Notes: generated from the letters alone by a model not told the origin. Positions 1-6,829 are shown, counted from the first letter of the stretch. The stretch: DNA of 13,403 nucleotides from CAIWXH01 sp964555675 (GCA_964555675.1 CAZKTU010000185.1:1-13403), one strand, 5' to 3'. Translations and numbers: made by a program.

Positions 1-86
1 ACCAGGGTTCAGGCTGCCCATCTGCAGCGCCCACGGGGCATGACCGCACGGCCAGACAGGCCGGCAGAGCTAGCTCTTTCTGGGGT

Positions 87-142
87 CCAGGGGCGCAGCC
101 CCTGGCGCCAGGGGGCCCGGGGGACCCGGCGAGGGGTCCCCC
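87..142. repeat. Two GC-rich intergenic palindromes
   Basis: Two strong inverted repeats lie side by side in the non-coding lead. CCAGGGGC (87-94) pairs with GCCCCTGG (98-105) across a 3-nt loop. GGGGGACCC (119-127) pairs with GGGTCCCCC (134-142) across a 6-nt loop. No T-run follows either one, so they do not look like classical intrinsic terminators. They resemble the dispersed GC palindromes seen between genes of many high-GC bacteria; this is a resemblance, not a searched match. Position 1-86 holds nothing I can identify. It could include the tail of an upstream gene, but nothing recognisable supports that. Confidence 0.7.
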
Positions 143-150
143 GAAAAGAG

Positions 151-199
151 CAGGGGTCTGGGGCAGCGCCCCAACCAGGGGTCTGGGGCAGCGCCCCAA
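151..199. repeat. 24-nt unit in tandem (x2), each with a hairpin
   Basis: The 24 nt at 151-174 are repeated exactly at 176-199, one base apart, giving a period of 25. Each copy contains the inverted repeat TGGGGC-AGC-GCCCCA (159-173 and 184-198), a 6-bp stem with a 3-nt loop. The second copy ends one base before the -10 element of the glycosyltransferase gene, so the array fills the position where a -35 would lie. It may be a regulatory or processing element, or a mobile intergenic repeat that happens to sit there. Confidence 0.8.
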
Positions 200-200
200 G

Positions 201-209
201 TGGTACAAT
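201..209 (+). promoter_or_regulatory. Extended -10 promoter of the glycosyltransferase gene
   Basis: TGGTACAAT matches an extended -10 element (TGn followed by TACAAT at 204-209). The same 9-mer recurs at 5908-5916, also just upstream of a gene. No -35-like hexamer is visible at the usual distance, where the tandem repeat lies. A start site about 7 nt past the hexamer falls at 216-217, on the ATG at 217. The predicted mRNA is therefore leaderless. Confidence 0.55.
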
Positions 210-216
210 GGCGCCC

Positions 217-1368
217 ATGCGCCCCCCCATTGCAATCGACGCCAGTCGCCTCAGCGTTGCCCAGCGCACCGGCACCGAGCGCTACAGCTACGAGCTGCTC
301 GCCGCCCTGGCCCGCGTCGACCGGCGGCGCCCCTACCTGCTCTACACCAACGGCCTGCCCGCGGCCCTGCCGCCGCTCGGCCCGAACTTCACCCTGCGCA
401 GCCTGCCCTTGCCCCGCCTCTGGACCCACGGGCGCCTCGGCCCCCAGCTGGCCGTCGACCGGCCGGGCCTGCTCTTCGTGCCCGCCCACGTTGTCCCCAT
501 CGCCGGGGCCCCGCCTAGTGTGGTCACCATCCACGACCTCGGCTACCTGGCCTTCCCCGAGGCCCACACCGCCCGCCGGCGCCTCGAGCTCAATGTGACC
601 ACGCGCTGGAGCCTGCGGGCCGCCCGACGCGTGATCGCCATCTCGCAGGCGACGAAGGATGACCTGGTGCGCCACTATGGGGCCGACCCCGAGCGCATCG
701 CCGTCGTCTACCATGGGCTCGGCCCAAGCTTCCGGCCCGCCCCCGACCCGGCGGCCCTGGCCCGCCACGGTCTGCAGGCGCCCTACATGCTCTATGTCGG
801 CACCGTGCAGCCGCGCAAGAACCTCGAGCGCCTGATCGAGGCCTTCGCCATGGCCACTGCAAGCCACACAGGGGCCAGCGGCAGCGAGCAGCCGCTCCTG
901 CTGGCGATCGCCGGGCGACGCGGCTGGCTCAGCGAGGCGATCGACCGGCGTGTCGCTCAGCTCGGCCTCGGCGGGCGGGTGCGCTTCCTCGACTATGTGC
1001 CCGACGAGGATCTGCCGGGGCTGCTCAGCGGCGCGACGGCCTTCGCCTTCCCCTCGCTCTACGAGGGCTTCGGCCTGCCCGTGCTCGAGGCCATGGCCTG
1101 CGGCGCGCCGGTCCTCACGAGCACGACCTCGTCGCTGCCCGAGGTGGCGGGCGACGCGGCCATGCTCGTCGACCCGACCGATACTGCGGCCATCGCCGCA
1201 GCCCTGGCCCGCCTGATCGCCGACGAGCCCCTGCGCGCCGAACTGCGCGCCCGGGGCCTGGCCCGCGCGGCGCTCTTCAGCTGGGAGCGCTGCGCCAGAG
1301 AGACCCTCGCCGTGCTGCTCAAGGCACAGGGCGAACAGCCGGCCACAGCAGCGCCGCCACCCCCCTAG
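217..1368 (+). CDS. GT4-family glycosyltransferase
   Basis: This 383-aa protein is a GT-B fold, family 4 (RfaB/mannosyltransferase-like) glycosyltransferase that probably moves a sugar from a nucleotide donor to a glycan or lipid acceptor at the cytoplasmic membrane face. Features seen: an N-terminal acceptor domain with RTGTERYSYELL (17-28) and a TIHDLGY segment (104-110), then AISQATKDDL (141-150) at the domain junction. The donor domain opens with VGTVQPRKNLERL (194-206), whose Arg-Lys bind the nucleotide phosphates in this family. It carries the E-x7-E motif as YEGFGLPVLEAM (E283, E291). ATG 217 is preferred over ATG 208 because 208 lies inside the -10 hexamer; neither has a Shine-Dalgarno. 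The tail is Pro/Ala-rich and probably disordered. No other glycan gene is adjacent, so the acceptor cannot be inferred. The family is certain; donor and product are unknown. Confidence 0.9.
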   Translation: MRPPIAIDASRLSVAQRTGTERYSYELLAALARVDRRRPYLLYTNGLPAALPPLGPNFTLRSLPLPRLWTHGRLGPQLAVDRPGLLFVPAHVVPIAGAPPSVVTIHDLGYLAFPEAHTARRRLELNVTTRWSLRAARRVIAISQATKDDLVRHYGADPERIAVVYHGLGPSFRPAPDPAALARHGLQAPYMLYVGTVQPRKNLERLIEAFAMATASHTGASGSEQPLLLAIAGRRGWLSEAIDRRVAQLGLGGRVRFLDYVPDEDLPGLLSGATAFAFPSLYEGFGLPVLEAMACGAPVLTSTTSSLPEVAGDAAMLVDPTDTAAIAAALARLIADEPLRAELRARGLARAALFSWERCARETLAVLLKAQGEQPATAAPPPP

Positions 1369-1500
1369 CTTGGCAGCCATGGCGGAGGGGGCCGCGCGGG
1401 CTCGCCAGGCCAGGCAGGTGGCCTTCGCGTACCCGTTGCCGGGCCGTTTAGAGCCCCGATGTGGCGCCACACTGGCCCTGGCGGGGGGTGGGGCAGGGCG

Positions 1501-1509
1501 TGGTATACT
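1501..1509 (+). promoter_or_regulatory. Extended -10 promoter of the M20 peptidase gene
   Basis: TGGTATACT is an extended -10 (TGG then TATACT at 1504-1509) with no recognisable -35. It predicts transcription from about 1516 and a leader of roughly 28 nt before ATG 1544. The rest of the 1369-1543 gap is GC-rich and shows no clear terminator for the glycosyltransferase gene. Confidence 0.5.
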
Positions 1510-1543
1510 TGTCCATCGTGTCTTCGCAGCCCTGAGGTATCCC

Positions 1544-2635
1544 ATGAGCGACGCCCTGCGCGACGAGCTCGTCGCCCTGACCTGTGATCTGGTGCGCTTC
1601 GAGTCGGTCGCCGACAGGCCCGATCAGCTCGAGGCCGTGATCGACTATGTCGCCGCCTATCTTGCCGATATCCCCGGCCTCTTCATCGAGCGCAGCACCG
1701 CCGTCGGCAAGCCCGCCCTGGTCGTCGCCCTGCGCGAGACGCGCGAGCCGCACCTGATGATCAACGGCCACCTCGATGTGGTGGTCGGGCGCCCCGAGCA
1801 GTTCACCCCCGAGCTGCGCGATGGACGCATCTACGCCCGGGGCAGCCAGGATATGAAGGGCAGCTGCGCCGTCATGATGCGGCTCATCCGCGACCTCGCC
1901 GCCCTGCCCGAGCGCCCCGACGTGGGCTTCCAGTTCGTCACCGACGAGGAGATCGGCGGGATCGACGGGACTGCCCGCCTCCTGGCGGAGGGTTGGCGCT
2001 GCACCTTCATGCTCTGCCTCGAGCCGACCGATATGGGCGTGCTCTTCGAGCACAAAGGGGCGATGTGGGTCGAGCTGAAGCTCCCCGGCCGCCCCGCCCA
2101 CGGCTCGCGCCCCTGGGACGGTCACAACCCGGTGGCCGACCTGGCCCGCGGCCTCGCCACCCTCGACGCGCGCTTCCCCGTGCCCGCCGGCGCCGACTCG
2201 TGGCAGACCACGGTCACGGCAACATATGTGCAGGTGGGCGCCGGCTCGCGCAACCAGGTGCCGCCGGCCGCGAGCGTCATGTTCGACATCCGCTTCGTGC
2301 CCGAGGATCGGCCTGAGATGATCCAGGCGGCCCTGGCCGAGTGCTTCCCCACCGCCGAGGTGATCGTCAGCGCCTGCGGCGAGGGCCTGCGCACCGACCC
2401 CGAAGAGCCCGAGGTCTGCAAGGTCGCCGATGTGCTGACGGCGCGCCTCGGCCGCCCGCCGCGCTTCTACCGCGAGCATTTCGCCACCGACGCGCGCTTC
2501 TACACCATCGCCGGCATCCCCGCCGTCTGTGTCGGCCCCGTCGGCGCGGGCCTCCACTCCGACGAAGAGTGGGTGAGCATCGAGAGTCTTGTCGACCTCC
2601 ACGCTGTGCTCGTGGACTATATTCTGTCAAGCTGA
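1544..2635 (+). CDS. M20-family metallopeptidase / deacylase
   Basis: This 363-aa cytoplasmic enzyme belongs to the M20 family (ArgE/DapE/ACY1/CPG2), which hydrolyses amide or peptide bonds with two zinc ions. The full active site is visible. NGHLDVV gives ligand H76 and catalytic-support D78. RGSQDMKG gives the bridging D103. TDEE gives general base E135 and ligand E136. CLEP gives E160, and GLHSDEEW gives the last ligand H338. PAHGSRPWDGHNP (184-196) lies in the lid/dimerisation domain, which spans about 170-285 and carries the conserved His. ATG 1544 is chosen because GAGGT at 1534-1538 gives a Shine-Dalgarno 5 nt upstream and a promoter lies at 1501. Upstream in-frame codons look non-coding. 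Length is typical. M20 substrates (acetylornithine, succinyl-DAP, acyl-amino acids, dipeptides) cannot be told apart from motifs alone, and no arginine or lysine gene is nearby. Confidence 0.92.
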   Translation: MSDALRDELVALTCDLVRFESVADRPDQLEAVIDYVAAYLADIPGLFIERSTAVGKPALVVALRETREPHLMINGHLDVVVGRPEQFTPELRDGRIYARGSQDMKGSCAVMMRLIRDLAALPERPDVGFQFVTDEEIGGIDGTARLLAEGWRCTFMLCLEPTDMGVLFEHKGAMWVELKLPGRPAHGSRPWDGHNPVADLARGLATLDARFPVPAGADSWQTTVTATYVQVGAGSRNQVPPAASVMFDIRFVPEDRPEMIQAALAECFPTAEVIVSACGEGLRTDPEEPEVCKVADVLTARLGRPPRFYREHFATDARFYTIAGIPAVCVGPVGAGLHSDEEWVSIESLVDLHAVLVDYILSS

Positions 2636-2639
2636 ACGA

Positions 2640-2662
2640 CAGGGAGAGCCGGGCTCTCCCTG
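2640..2662 (+). terminator. Perfect hairpin between the M20 gene and the methyltransferase gene
   Basis: CAGGGAGAGCC (2640-2650) and GGCTCTCCCTG (2652-2662) are perfect 11-nt inverted arms around a single central G, starting 4 nt after the M20 stop codon. In RNA the innermost bases would open to form a small loop. No T-run follows, so it may act as a weak terminator, a 3'-end stabiliser, or a block between the two genes; ATG 2677 lies only 14 nt further on. Confidence 0.55.
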
Positions 2663-2676
2663 GCCCCAAAGGGATT

Positions 2677-3762
2677 ATGCTGTACGCCCTCCAGACCCTT
2701 CCCGGACTCGGCCAGCTCGCCTGGCGCGAGGCCGAGCTACACCTGCCCGCGAGCGACGGCCCCGGGCCGAAGCTCGTCGGCCTCAAGGCGATCCCGGGCC
2801 GCAATGATATCGTGCTGTTCGCCCACCGCGGCGGCCCCAAGCCCCTGCTCAAGCTGCGCAGCAGCGAGGACGCCTTCGTGGTCGCCGCGCGCGCCTTCAG
2901 GGTCGCCAATGACGAGCGCGGCCTGCGCCAGATCTACGCCGCCGTGCGCAATAGCAACGACGTACCCCTCGCCATCGATCTGTGGCGCCGCGCCATGGGC
3001 ACCCGCCAGCAGGGCGGCAGCTTCCGCGTGATCGCGCGCACGGTCGGCAAGCAGAAGTTTATGCGCCGCGACGTCGGCCGCGCCGTCTCTGACGCGGTGA
3101 AAGACGCCTGGCCGGGGCGCTGGAACCTGGTCGAGGACGACTCCGACCTCGAGGTCTGGGCAACCCTGGTCGACGGCGAGCTGCTCTGCGCCCTGCGCCT
3201 CTCGGACGCAGAGATGCGCCAGCGCGGCAAGGCGCGCCACCTGCCGGCCAGCCTGCGCCCGGCCCTGGCCGCCGCCATGGTCGCCCTGACCGACCCCGAG
3301 CCCGACGACCTGTTCCTCGACCCGATGGCGGGCGCCGGCACCATCCTGATCGAGCGCGCCGCCGCCGGGCCCTTCGCCGAGATCCACGGCGGCGACGTCA
3401 GCGGCGAGGCCCTCAGCGCCATGCAGGAGAATCTGCGCGGGGTCAAGGGCCGCATCCAGGTCAGCCGCTGGGACGCGCGCCGCCTGCCCTTCGAGGACGG
3501 GGCCGTCGATAAGGTGGCGGTGAACCTGCCCTTCGGCAAGCAGGTCAGCGACGAGTCGAAGCTGCCCGACCTCTACCGGGCCGTCCTGGGCGAGCTCGCC
3601 CGGGTCCTGCGCCCCGGCGGTCGCCTCGTGGCCCTGGCCGGCGACCCCCGCCTGCTCGAAATCGCCCGCGCCTCCACCGCCCGCGGCCTGCGCCCCGGCC
3701 CCCGCCACCGCGTGATTGTGCTCGGTCAGCCCGCGACAATCTGCGAGTATACGCGCCAGTAG
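2677..3762 (+). CDS. THUMP-type class I SAM-dependent RNA methyltransferase
   Basis: This 361-aa protein has the architecture of the Trm14/TrmN/RlmL-type guanine-N2 methyltransferases. An N-terminal THUMP-like RNA-binding region (about 40-175) is followed by a Rossmann methyltransferase domain. Seen in the sequence: KARHLPASLRPALAAAM (185-201), the linker typical of this group just before motif I; DPMAGAGTILIERA (215-228), the SAM-binding motif I; GGDVSGEAL (238-246), motif II; and NLPFGK (283-288), the catalytic [DN]-x-P-[FY]-G motif IV that fits N2-guanine chemistry. LRPGGRLVAL (311-320) is motif VI-like. ATG 2677 is the start: upstream sequence overlaps the M20 gene and the hairpin, and AAAGGGA lies just before it, though only 2 nt away, so spacing is poor. 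Probable substrate is tRNA, with rRNA as the alternative. The M20 gene 41 bp upstream is functionally unrelated. Confidence 0.85.
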   Translation: MLYALQTLPGLGQLAWREAELHLPASDGPGPKLVGLKAIPGRNDIVLFAHRGGPKPLLKLRSSEDAFVVAARAFRVANDERGLRQIYAAVRNSNDVPLAIDLWRRAMGTRQQGGSFRVIARTVGKQKFMRRDVGRAVSDAVKDAWPGRWNLVEDDSDLEVWATLVDGELLCALRLSDAEMRQRGKARHLPASLRPALAAAMVALTDPEPDDLFLDPMAGAGTILIERAAAGPFAEIHGGDVSGEALSAMQENLRGVKGRIQVSRWDARRLPFEDGAVDKVAVNLPFGKQVSDESKLPDLYRAVLGELARVLRPGGRLVALAGDPRLLEIARASTARGLRPGPRHRVIVLGQPATICEYTRQ

Positions 3763-3770
3763 GCGCGGCG

Positions 3771-3786
3771 AGGGGGCCCGCCCCCT
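3771..3786. terminator. GC hairpin between convergent genes
   Basis: AGGGGGC-CC-GCCCCCT is a palindrome lying between the methyltransferase stop (3762) and the stop of the minus-strand peptidase gene (3785-3787), which it overlaps. The top-strand transcript reads the hairpin and then TATATCAAAAG rather than a clean T-run, so termination strength is uncertain. Its place at a convergent junction suggests bidirectional use. Confidence 0.5.
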
Positions 3787-5059
3787 ATATCAAAAGAAAC
3801 TGCTCCTGGCGCCCGTCCAGCCAGCGCATCGCGCCCTCCGCCAGGGCCGCGTCCTCCTCGAGGGCGATGCGCACCTCCTGGCCGCCCCACTCGGGCACCG
3901 CCTGGCGCACATTCAGCTCGATCGAGTAGACCGTGCTGTCGTAGAGCGGGTAGTCGCCGCCCCCCGGCACCCCGCCCTGGCGGTCCCACAGCCCAATGGT
4001 CGGCCCGGCGGCGTGGCCGTGGTAGCCGAGGGGGTGGGTGTAGACGCTGGGGGTCAGGCCGGCGGCCAGGGCTCGCTCGCGGGTCGCCAGCAGCACCTCG
4101 TTGCCCGTGCGCCCCGGCCGCATCTCCGCCATCAGCAGGTCCTGGAGCCTGTTGCCCGAGGCCAGGGCCGCCCGCAGCCCCGCCGGCGCCGCGTCCTCGC
4201 CCTCGCGCAGCACATAGGCGTGCTGCTGGTTGTCGGTGCACAGGCCCAGGTGGACGAAGCCCACATCGACCCAGAGCAGGTCGCCGGGCATGATCAGCGT
4301 GCGCGGGTTGGCCTCCTCGAACGACTGCCCCGCCGCCTGGATCTCGACGTTGGGCTGGAACCAGGCCCGCAGCCCGTGGTCGTGCATGGTCTGGCGCAGC
4401 CACCAGACCACGTCGTCGACCGTGGTCTCGCCGGGGCGGATCACCTCGCGCGAGAAGGCCCGGGCGATCAGGGCGTGCCCCATCGCCGCAATGTCGGGGT
4501 AGGCGGCCAGCTCGCCGGGGATGCGGCGCTCCAGCCAGCCCACGGCCAGGGCCTCGGCGCTGACCATGCGCGCCGAGAGCTCGGGGCCCAGGGCCACGAC
4601 CAGGCGCTCGTGCTCGTGGTGGCTGAGGCCGTCGCCGAAGGCGAAGGTCGGGCCAATATTGACCCCGATGCGCCGCGGATCGCGCTCGGCGACCACCCGC
4701 CGCAGGCAGGCGTCCTGCTCCTCGACGTCGGGGTCCCAGGCGCCCGCGTAGAGGTCGGCGTCGAGGGGCCCGAGGCCCTTGTAGCCGTAGCGGCCGAGGG
4801 TCAGACGCTCGACGCTGCCGTCCGGCCTGCGGCTGAAGAGCAGGATCGTGCGCCGGCGCGCCGACATCTCGGGCTCGGGGATCAGGCTCATGATCACCGG
4901 GTCCTCGTTATACTCGCGGGCGACCACCAGCCACATATCGAGGCCGGCCCGCTCCATCAGCTCGGGCAGGACCAGCTCGAGGCGCTCGCGCAGCCAGCCG
5001 TTGCGCAGGGCGGCCTGCTCGCGCAGGGGGAAGGCGGGGGCGAGCTCAGGGATGCTCAT
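3785..5059 (-). CDS. M24-family metallopeptidase (Xaa-Pro peptidase type)
   Basis: This 424-aa protein has the pita-bread fold of M24 peptidases (aminopeptidase P, prolidase) that cleave Xaa-Pro bonds with two metal ions. The N-terminal region (about 20-165) resembles the creatinase/prolidase N domain, and the catalytic domain runs from about 185 to 415. All five metal ligands can be placed: D265 in LLWVDVG and D276 in CTDNQQ (spaced 11, as in aminopeptidase P), H349 in GYHGHAAGPTIGLWD, E381 in SIELNV and E401 in RIALEED. ATG at 5059 is preceded by AAGGAG with good spacing, which rules out the longer open frame extending to 5248. It lies 23 bp after the exonuclease III stop, so the two are probably co-transcribed. 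The G-H-x-x-G-P-x-x-G-x-W-D segment is unlike classic PepP/PepQ. This suggests a diverged subgroup whose substrate is unknown. No signal peptide is seen. Confidence 0.88.
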   Translation of the reverse strand: MSIPELAPAFPLREQAALRNGWLRERLELVLPELMERAGLDMWLVVAREYNEDPVIMSLIPEPEMSARRRTILLFSRRPDGSVERLTLGRYGYKGLGPLDADLYAGAWDPDVEEQDACLRRVVAERDPRRIGVNIGPTFAFGDGLSHHEHERLVVALGPELSARMVSAEALAVGWLERRIPGELAAYPDIAAMGHALIARAFSREVIRPGETTVDDVVWWLRQTMHDHGLRAWFQPNVEIQAAGQSFEEANPRTLIMPGDLLWVDVGFVHLGLCTDNQQHAYVLREGEDAAPAGLRAALASGNRLQDLLMAEMRPGRTGNEVLLATRERALAAGLTPSVYTHPLGYHGHAAGPTIGLWDRQGGVPGGGDYPLYDSTVYSIELNVRQAVPEWGGQEVRIALEEDAALAEGAMRWLDGRQEQFLLI

Positions 5060-5082
5060 AGGACTCCTTCTTGGCCCCGTGC

Positions 5083-5850
5083 CTAGCGCAGATCCAGCTC
5101 TACGCTGACGGGACAGTGGTCTGAGCCGAGCACCTCGGGATGGGTGTCGGCGGCGATGATGCGCGGCGCGAGGTCCTGCGAGACCAGGATATAGTCGAGG
5201 CGCCAGCCGATGTTGCGCTCGCGCGCCCCTACCCGCTGCGTCCACCACGAATACTTCGCCGTCTCGGGGTGAAGATACCGGAAGCTGTCGACCAGGCCGA
5301 TCGCGAACAGCTCGCCGAGGGCGGCCCGCTCCTCGGGCATGAAGCCCGAGGTCTTCAGGTTCTCGCGCGGGCGGGCCAGGTCGAGCTCGGCGAAGGCGGT
5401 GTTGAGGTCGCCCACAACCACCAGGCTGTGGCCCGCGGCGAGCTCGGCCCGCAGCGCCTCGCGCAGCGCGACCTTGAAGGCGAGCTTGAAGCTGACCCGC
5501 TCGGGGCCAGTCGTGCCGCTGGGCACGTAGACATTCACCAGGGTGAAGCTGCGGAAGCGCGTCAGCAGGACCCGGCCCTCGCTGTCGAAGCGCGCATTGC
5601 CGAGCCCCCGTCGCACCTCGAGCGGCGGCTCGAGCGAGAGCGTGGCCACCCCACTATAGCCGGGCCGCTCGGCCGGCAGCCAGTGGGTGTTGTAGCCTGG
5701 GGGCTGGCGCAGCTCGGTCGAGAGCTGCTCGGGGGAGGCCTTGATCTCTTGCAGGGCCACGACATCCGCCCCGCTGCCCGCCAGCCAGGCCAGGAAGCCC
5801 TTGCGCTCGCCGGCGCGGATGCCATTCACGTTCCAGGAAATGATGCGCAT
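5083..5850 (-). CDS. xthA: Exodeoxyribonuclease III (AP endonuclease)
   Basis: This 255-aa protein belongs to the ExoIII/APE1 family, which cuts DNA 5' to abasic sites and removes 3' blocking groups in base excision repair. Active-site motifs seen: WNVNG (N7), LQEIK (E35, Mg ligand), VYVPSG (Y108), GDLN (D148, N150), WRLDY (D219) and SDHCPV (D244, H245). KTSGFMPEERAAL (166-178) is also typical of the bacterial family. Length is normal. The start at 5850 gives MRIISWNVNG, the exact canonical N terminus; longer frames upstream run through a promoter region. No strong Shine-Dalgarno is visible. A -10-like TACAAT at 5889-5884 would give a leader of about 27 nt. It is first in a two-gene unit with the M24 peptidase. 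The family and reaction are well supported. Confidence 0.95.
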   Translation of the reverse strand: MRIISWNVNGIRAGERKGFLAWLAGSGADVVALQEIKASPEQLSTELRQPPGYNTHWLPAERPGYSGVATLSLEPPLEVRRGLGNARFDSEGRVLLTRFRSFTLVNVYVPSGTTGPERVSFKLAFKVALREALRAELAAGHSLVVVGDLNTAFAELDLARPRENLKTSGFMPEERAALGELFAIGLVDSFRYLHPETAKYSWWTQRVGARERNIGWRLDYILVSQDLAPRIIAADTHPEVLGSDHCPVSVELDLR

Positions 5851-5883
5851 GTGACCAGGTCTAACTCTGCTTGGCTCGCCCCT

Positions 5884-5889
5884 ATTGTA
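5884..5889 (-). promoter_or_regulatory. -10 element of the xthA transcription unit
   Basis: Read on the minus strand this is TACAAT, located 34 nt before ATG 5850. No TGn extension and no -35 hexamer are visible. At normal spacing the -35 position overlaps the -10 of the opposite promoter at 5908-5916. Confidence 0.45.
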
Positions 5890-5907
5890 CTCGACCCGGC
5901 GGCCTGG

Positions 5908-5916
5908 TGGTACAAT
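5908..5916 (+). promoter_or_regulatory. Extended -10 promoter of the Memo-like gene
   Basis: TGGTACAAT is identical to the 9-mer before the glycosyltransferase gene. It predicts transcription from about 5923 and a leader of about 29 nt, which carries the Shine-Dalgarno GAAAGG at 5939-5944. Together with 5884-5890 it forms the inverted repeat ATTGTAC / GTACAAT with a 19-bp centre. Confidence 0.55.
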
Positions 5917-5951
5917 TGAGAGACCGCGACCAGTATCAGAAAGGCCCCGCC

Positions 5952-6824
5952 ATGCGACGAGATGAGCTCCAGGAGGCGATCCTCCGCCTGTACCGTGAAG
6001 AGCACGAGGCCCTGGGCGAGGACGGGGCCCTGCGCCTGCTCGAGCAGTCACAGCGCTGGGACTTCGCCCCGACCCTGCGGGCCGGCGGGGCCGTGGTCTT
6101 CCCCCACGCGGGCGTCGCCGACTGCGGCCATCAGATTGCCGTGGCCGTGCGCGCGGCCCTCGACAGCGGCGCCGATACCGTGCTGGTGATCAGCGTCCTC
6201 CACGCCTTCACCGAGGAGATGGAGCAGGCCCGCCGCCGCGTGGCCGCCGGCGGCCGCCCGAGCGACGAGGCGACCTGGGGCATCCAGGGCCCCGGCCTCG
6301 AGCGCGGCGAGCAGTGGCGCGACGACCACGCCCTGATGAGCTGGCGCTTCTTCTGGGAGCACGAGACCCGCCGGCGCGGCCTTGGCGCCAAGGCGCCCCG
6401 CGTGATCGAGCGCTACCCCTACCTCGCGGGCGGCAAGCCCGAGGAGCTGCCGGGCATCGAGGAGCTGCTCGAGCTCGCCGGGAGCGCCGTGATCGTCTCC
6501 ACGGCCGACCCCTTCCACCACGGCATCGGCTACGGCGACGCGCCCGCGGACTCCCTCCCGCCCGACGAGAGCGGCCTGGCCCTGGCCCGCCGACGCATCG
6601 AGGAGGGCATCGACCTGCTCGCCCGCGGCGACTACTGGGGCTACAACCAGCACTGTGTCAGCGCCAAGAGCGACCACCGCGACGCCGGCCAGGTCATGCG
6701 CCTGCTGATCGGCCCCATGCGCGGCCAGATCCACGACCTGGCGGTCACCGACGCCGGGGCCCTCTACAACTCGCCGCCCCCCACCTGGGTCGCTGGCGCC
6801 CTGATCGAGTGGCAAAAAGGTTAG
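5952..6824 (+). CDS. Memo-like protein (class III extradiol dioxygenase-like fold)
   Basis: This 290-aa protein matches the ordered motifs of the Memo family, which shares its fold with class III extradiol dioxygenases and LigB. PHAG (51-54) corresponds to Memo PHAG. VISVLHA, with H84, sits where Memo has GPSHH. DDHALMSWRFFWE (124-136) resembles Memo EHSxE plus a hydrophobic stretch. STADPFHHG, with D186, H189 and G191, fits Memo SSDFCHWG with exact D-x2-H-x-G spacing. C235 could stand for the Memo cysteine near the C terminus. The three His could bind a metal, but whether Memo proteins have enzyme activity is itself debated. Divergence is strong: PHAGVADCG lacks the Tyr-Ser-Gly part. ATG 5952 follows GAAAGG by 7 nt. 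The gene is monocistronic with its own promoter and no AMMECR1 or radical-SAM partner beside it. An alternative is a different LigB-fold family. Confidence 0.6.
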   Translation: MRRDELQEAILRLYREEHEALGEDGALRLLEQSQRWDFAPTLRAGGAVVFPHAGVADCGHQIAVAVRAALDSGADTVLVISVLHAFTEEMEQARRRVAAGGRPSDEATWGIQGPGLERGEQWRDDHALMSWRFFWEHETRRRGLGAKAPRVIERYPYLAGGKPEELPGIEELLELAGSAVIVSTADPFHHGIGYGDAPADSLPPDESGLALARRRIEEGIDLLARGDYWGYNQHCVSAKSDHRDAGQVMRLLIGPMRGQIHDLAVTDAGALYNSPPPTWVAGALIEWQKG

Positions 6825-6829
6825 TTGTC

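Noticed and set aside
2..43. Possible C-terminal tail of an upstream gene ending in TGA at 41-43.
   Set aside because: Thirteen codons with no recognisable content; the match to a stop codon is expected by chance.
151..199. Two identical 24-nt units considered as a CRISPR fragment.
   Set aside because: The spacing is one base, there is no spacer sequence, only two copies exist and there are no cas genes. It is a simple tandem repeat with hairpins.
208..216. ATG 208 as the glycosyltransferase start.
   Set aside because: It lies within the -10 hexamer (204-209) and would not be in the mRNA made from that promoter. An upstream promoter could change this.
1370..1543. N-terminal extension of the M20 peptidase back to 1370.
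   Set aside because: It crosses the -10 element at 1501-1509, and the Shine-Dalgarno and family length both support ATG 1544.
70..1545. Long minus-strand open frame opposite the glycosyltransferase.
   Set aside because: It has low-complexity composition, no motif and no ribosome binding site; the plus-strand frame has full GT4 motifs.
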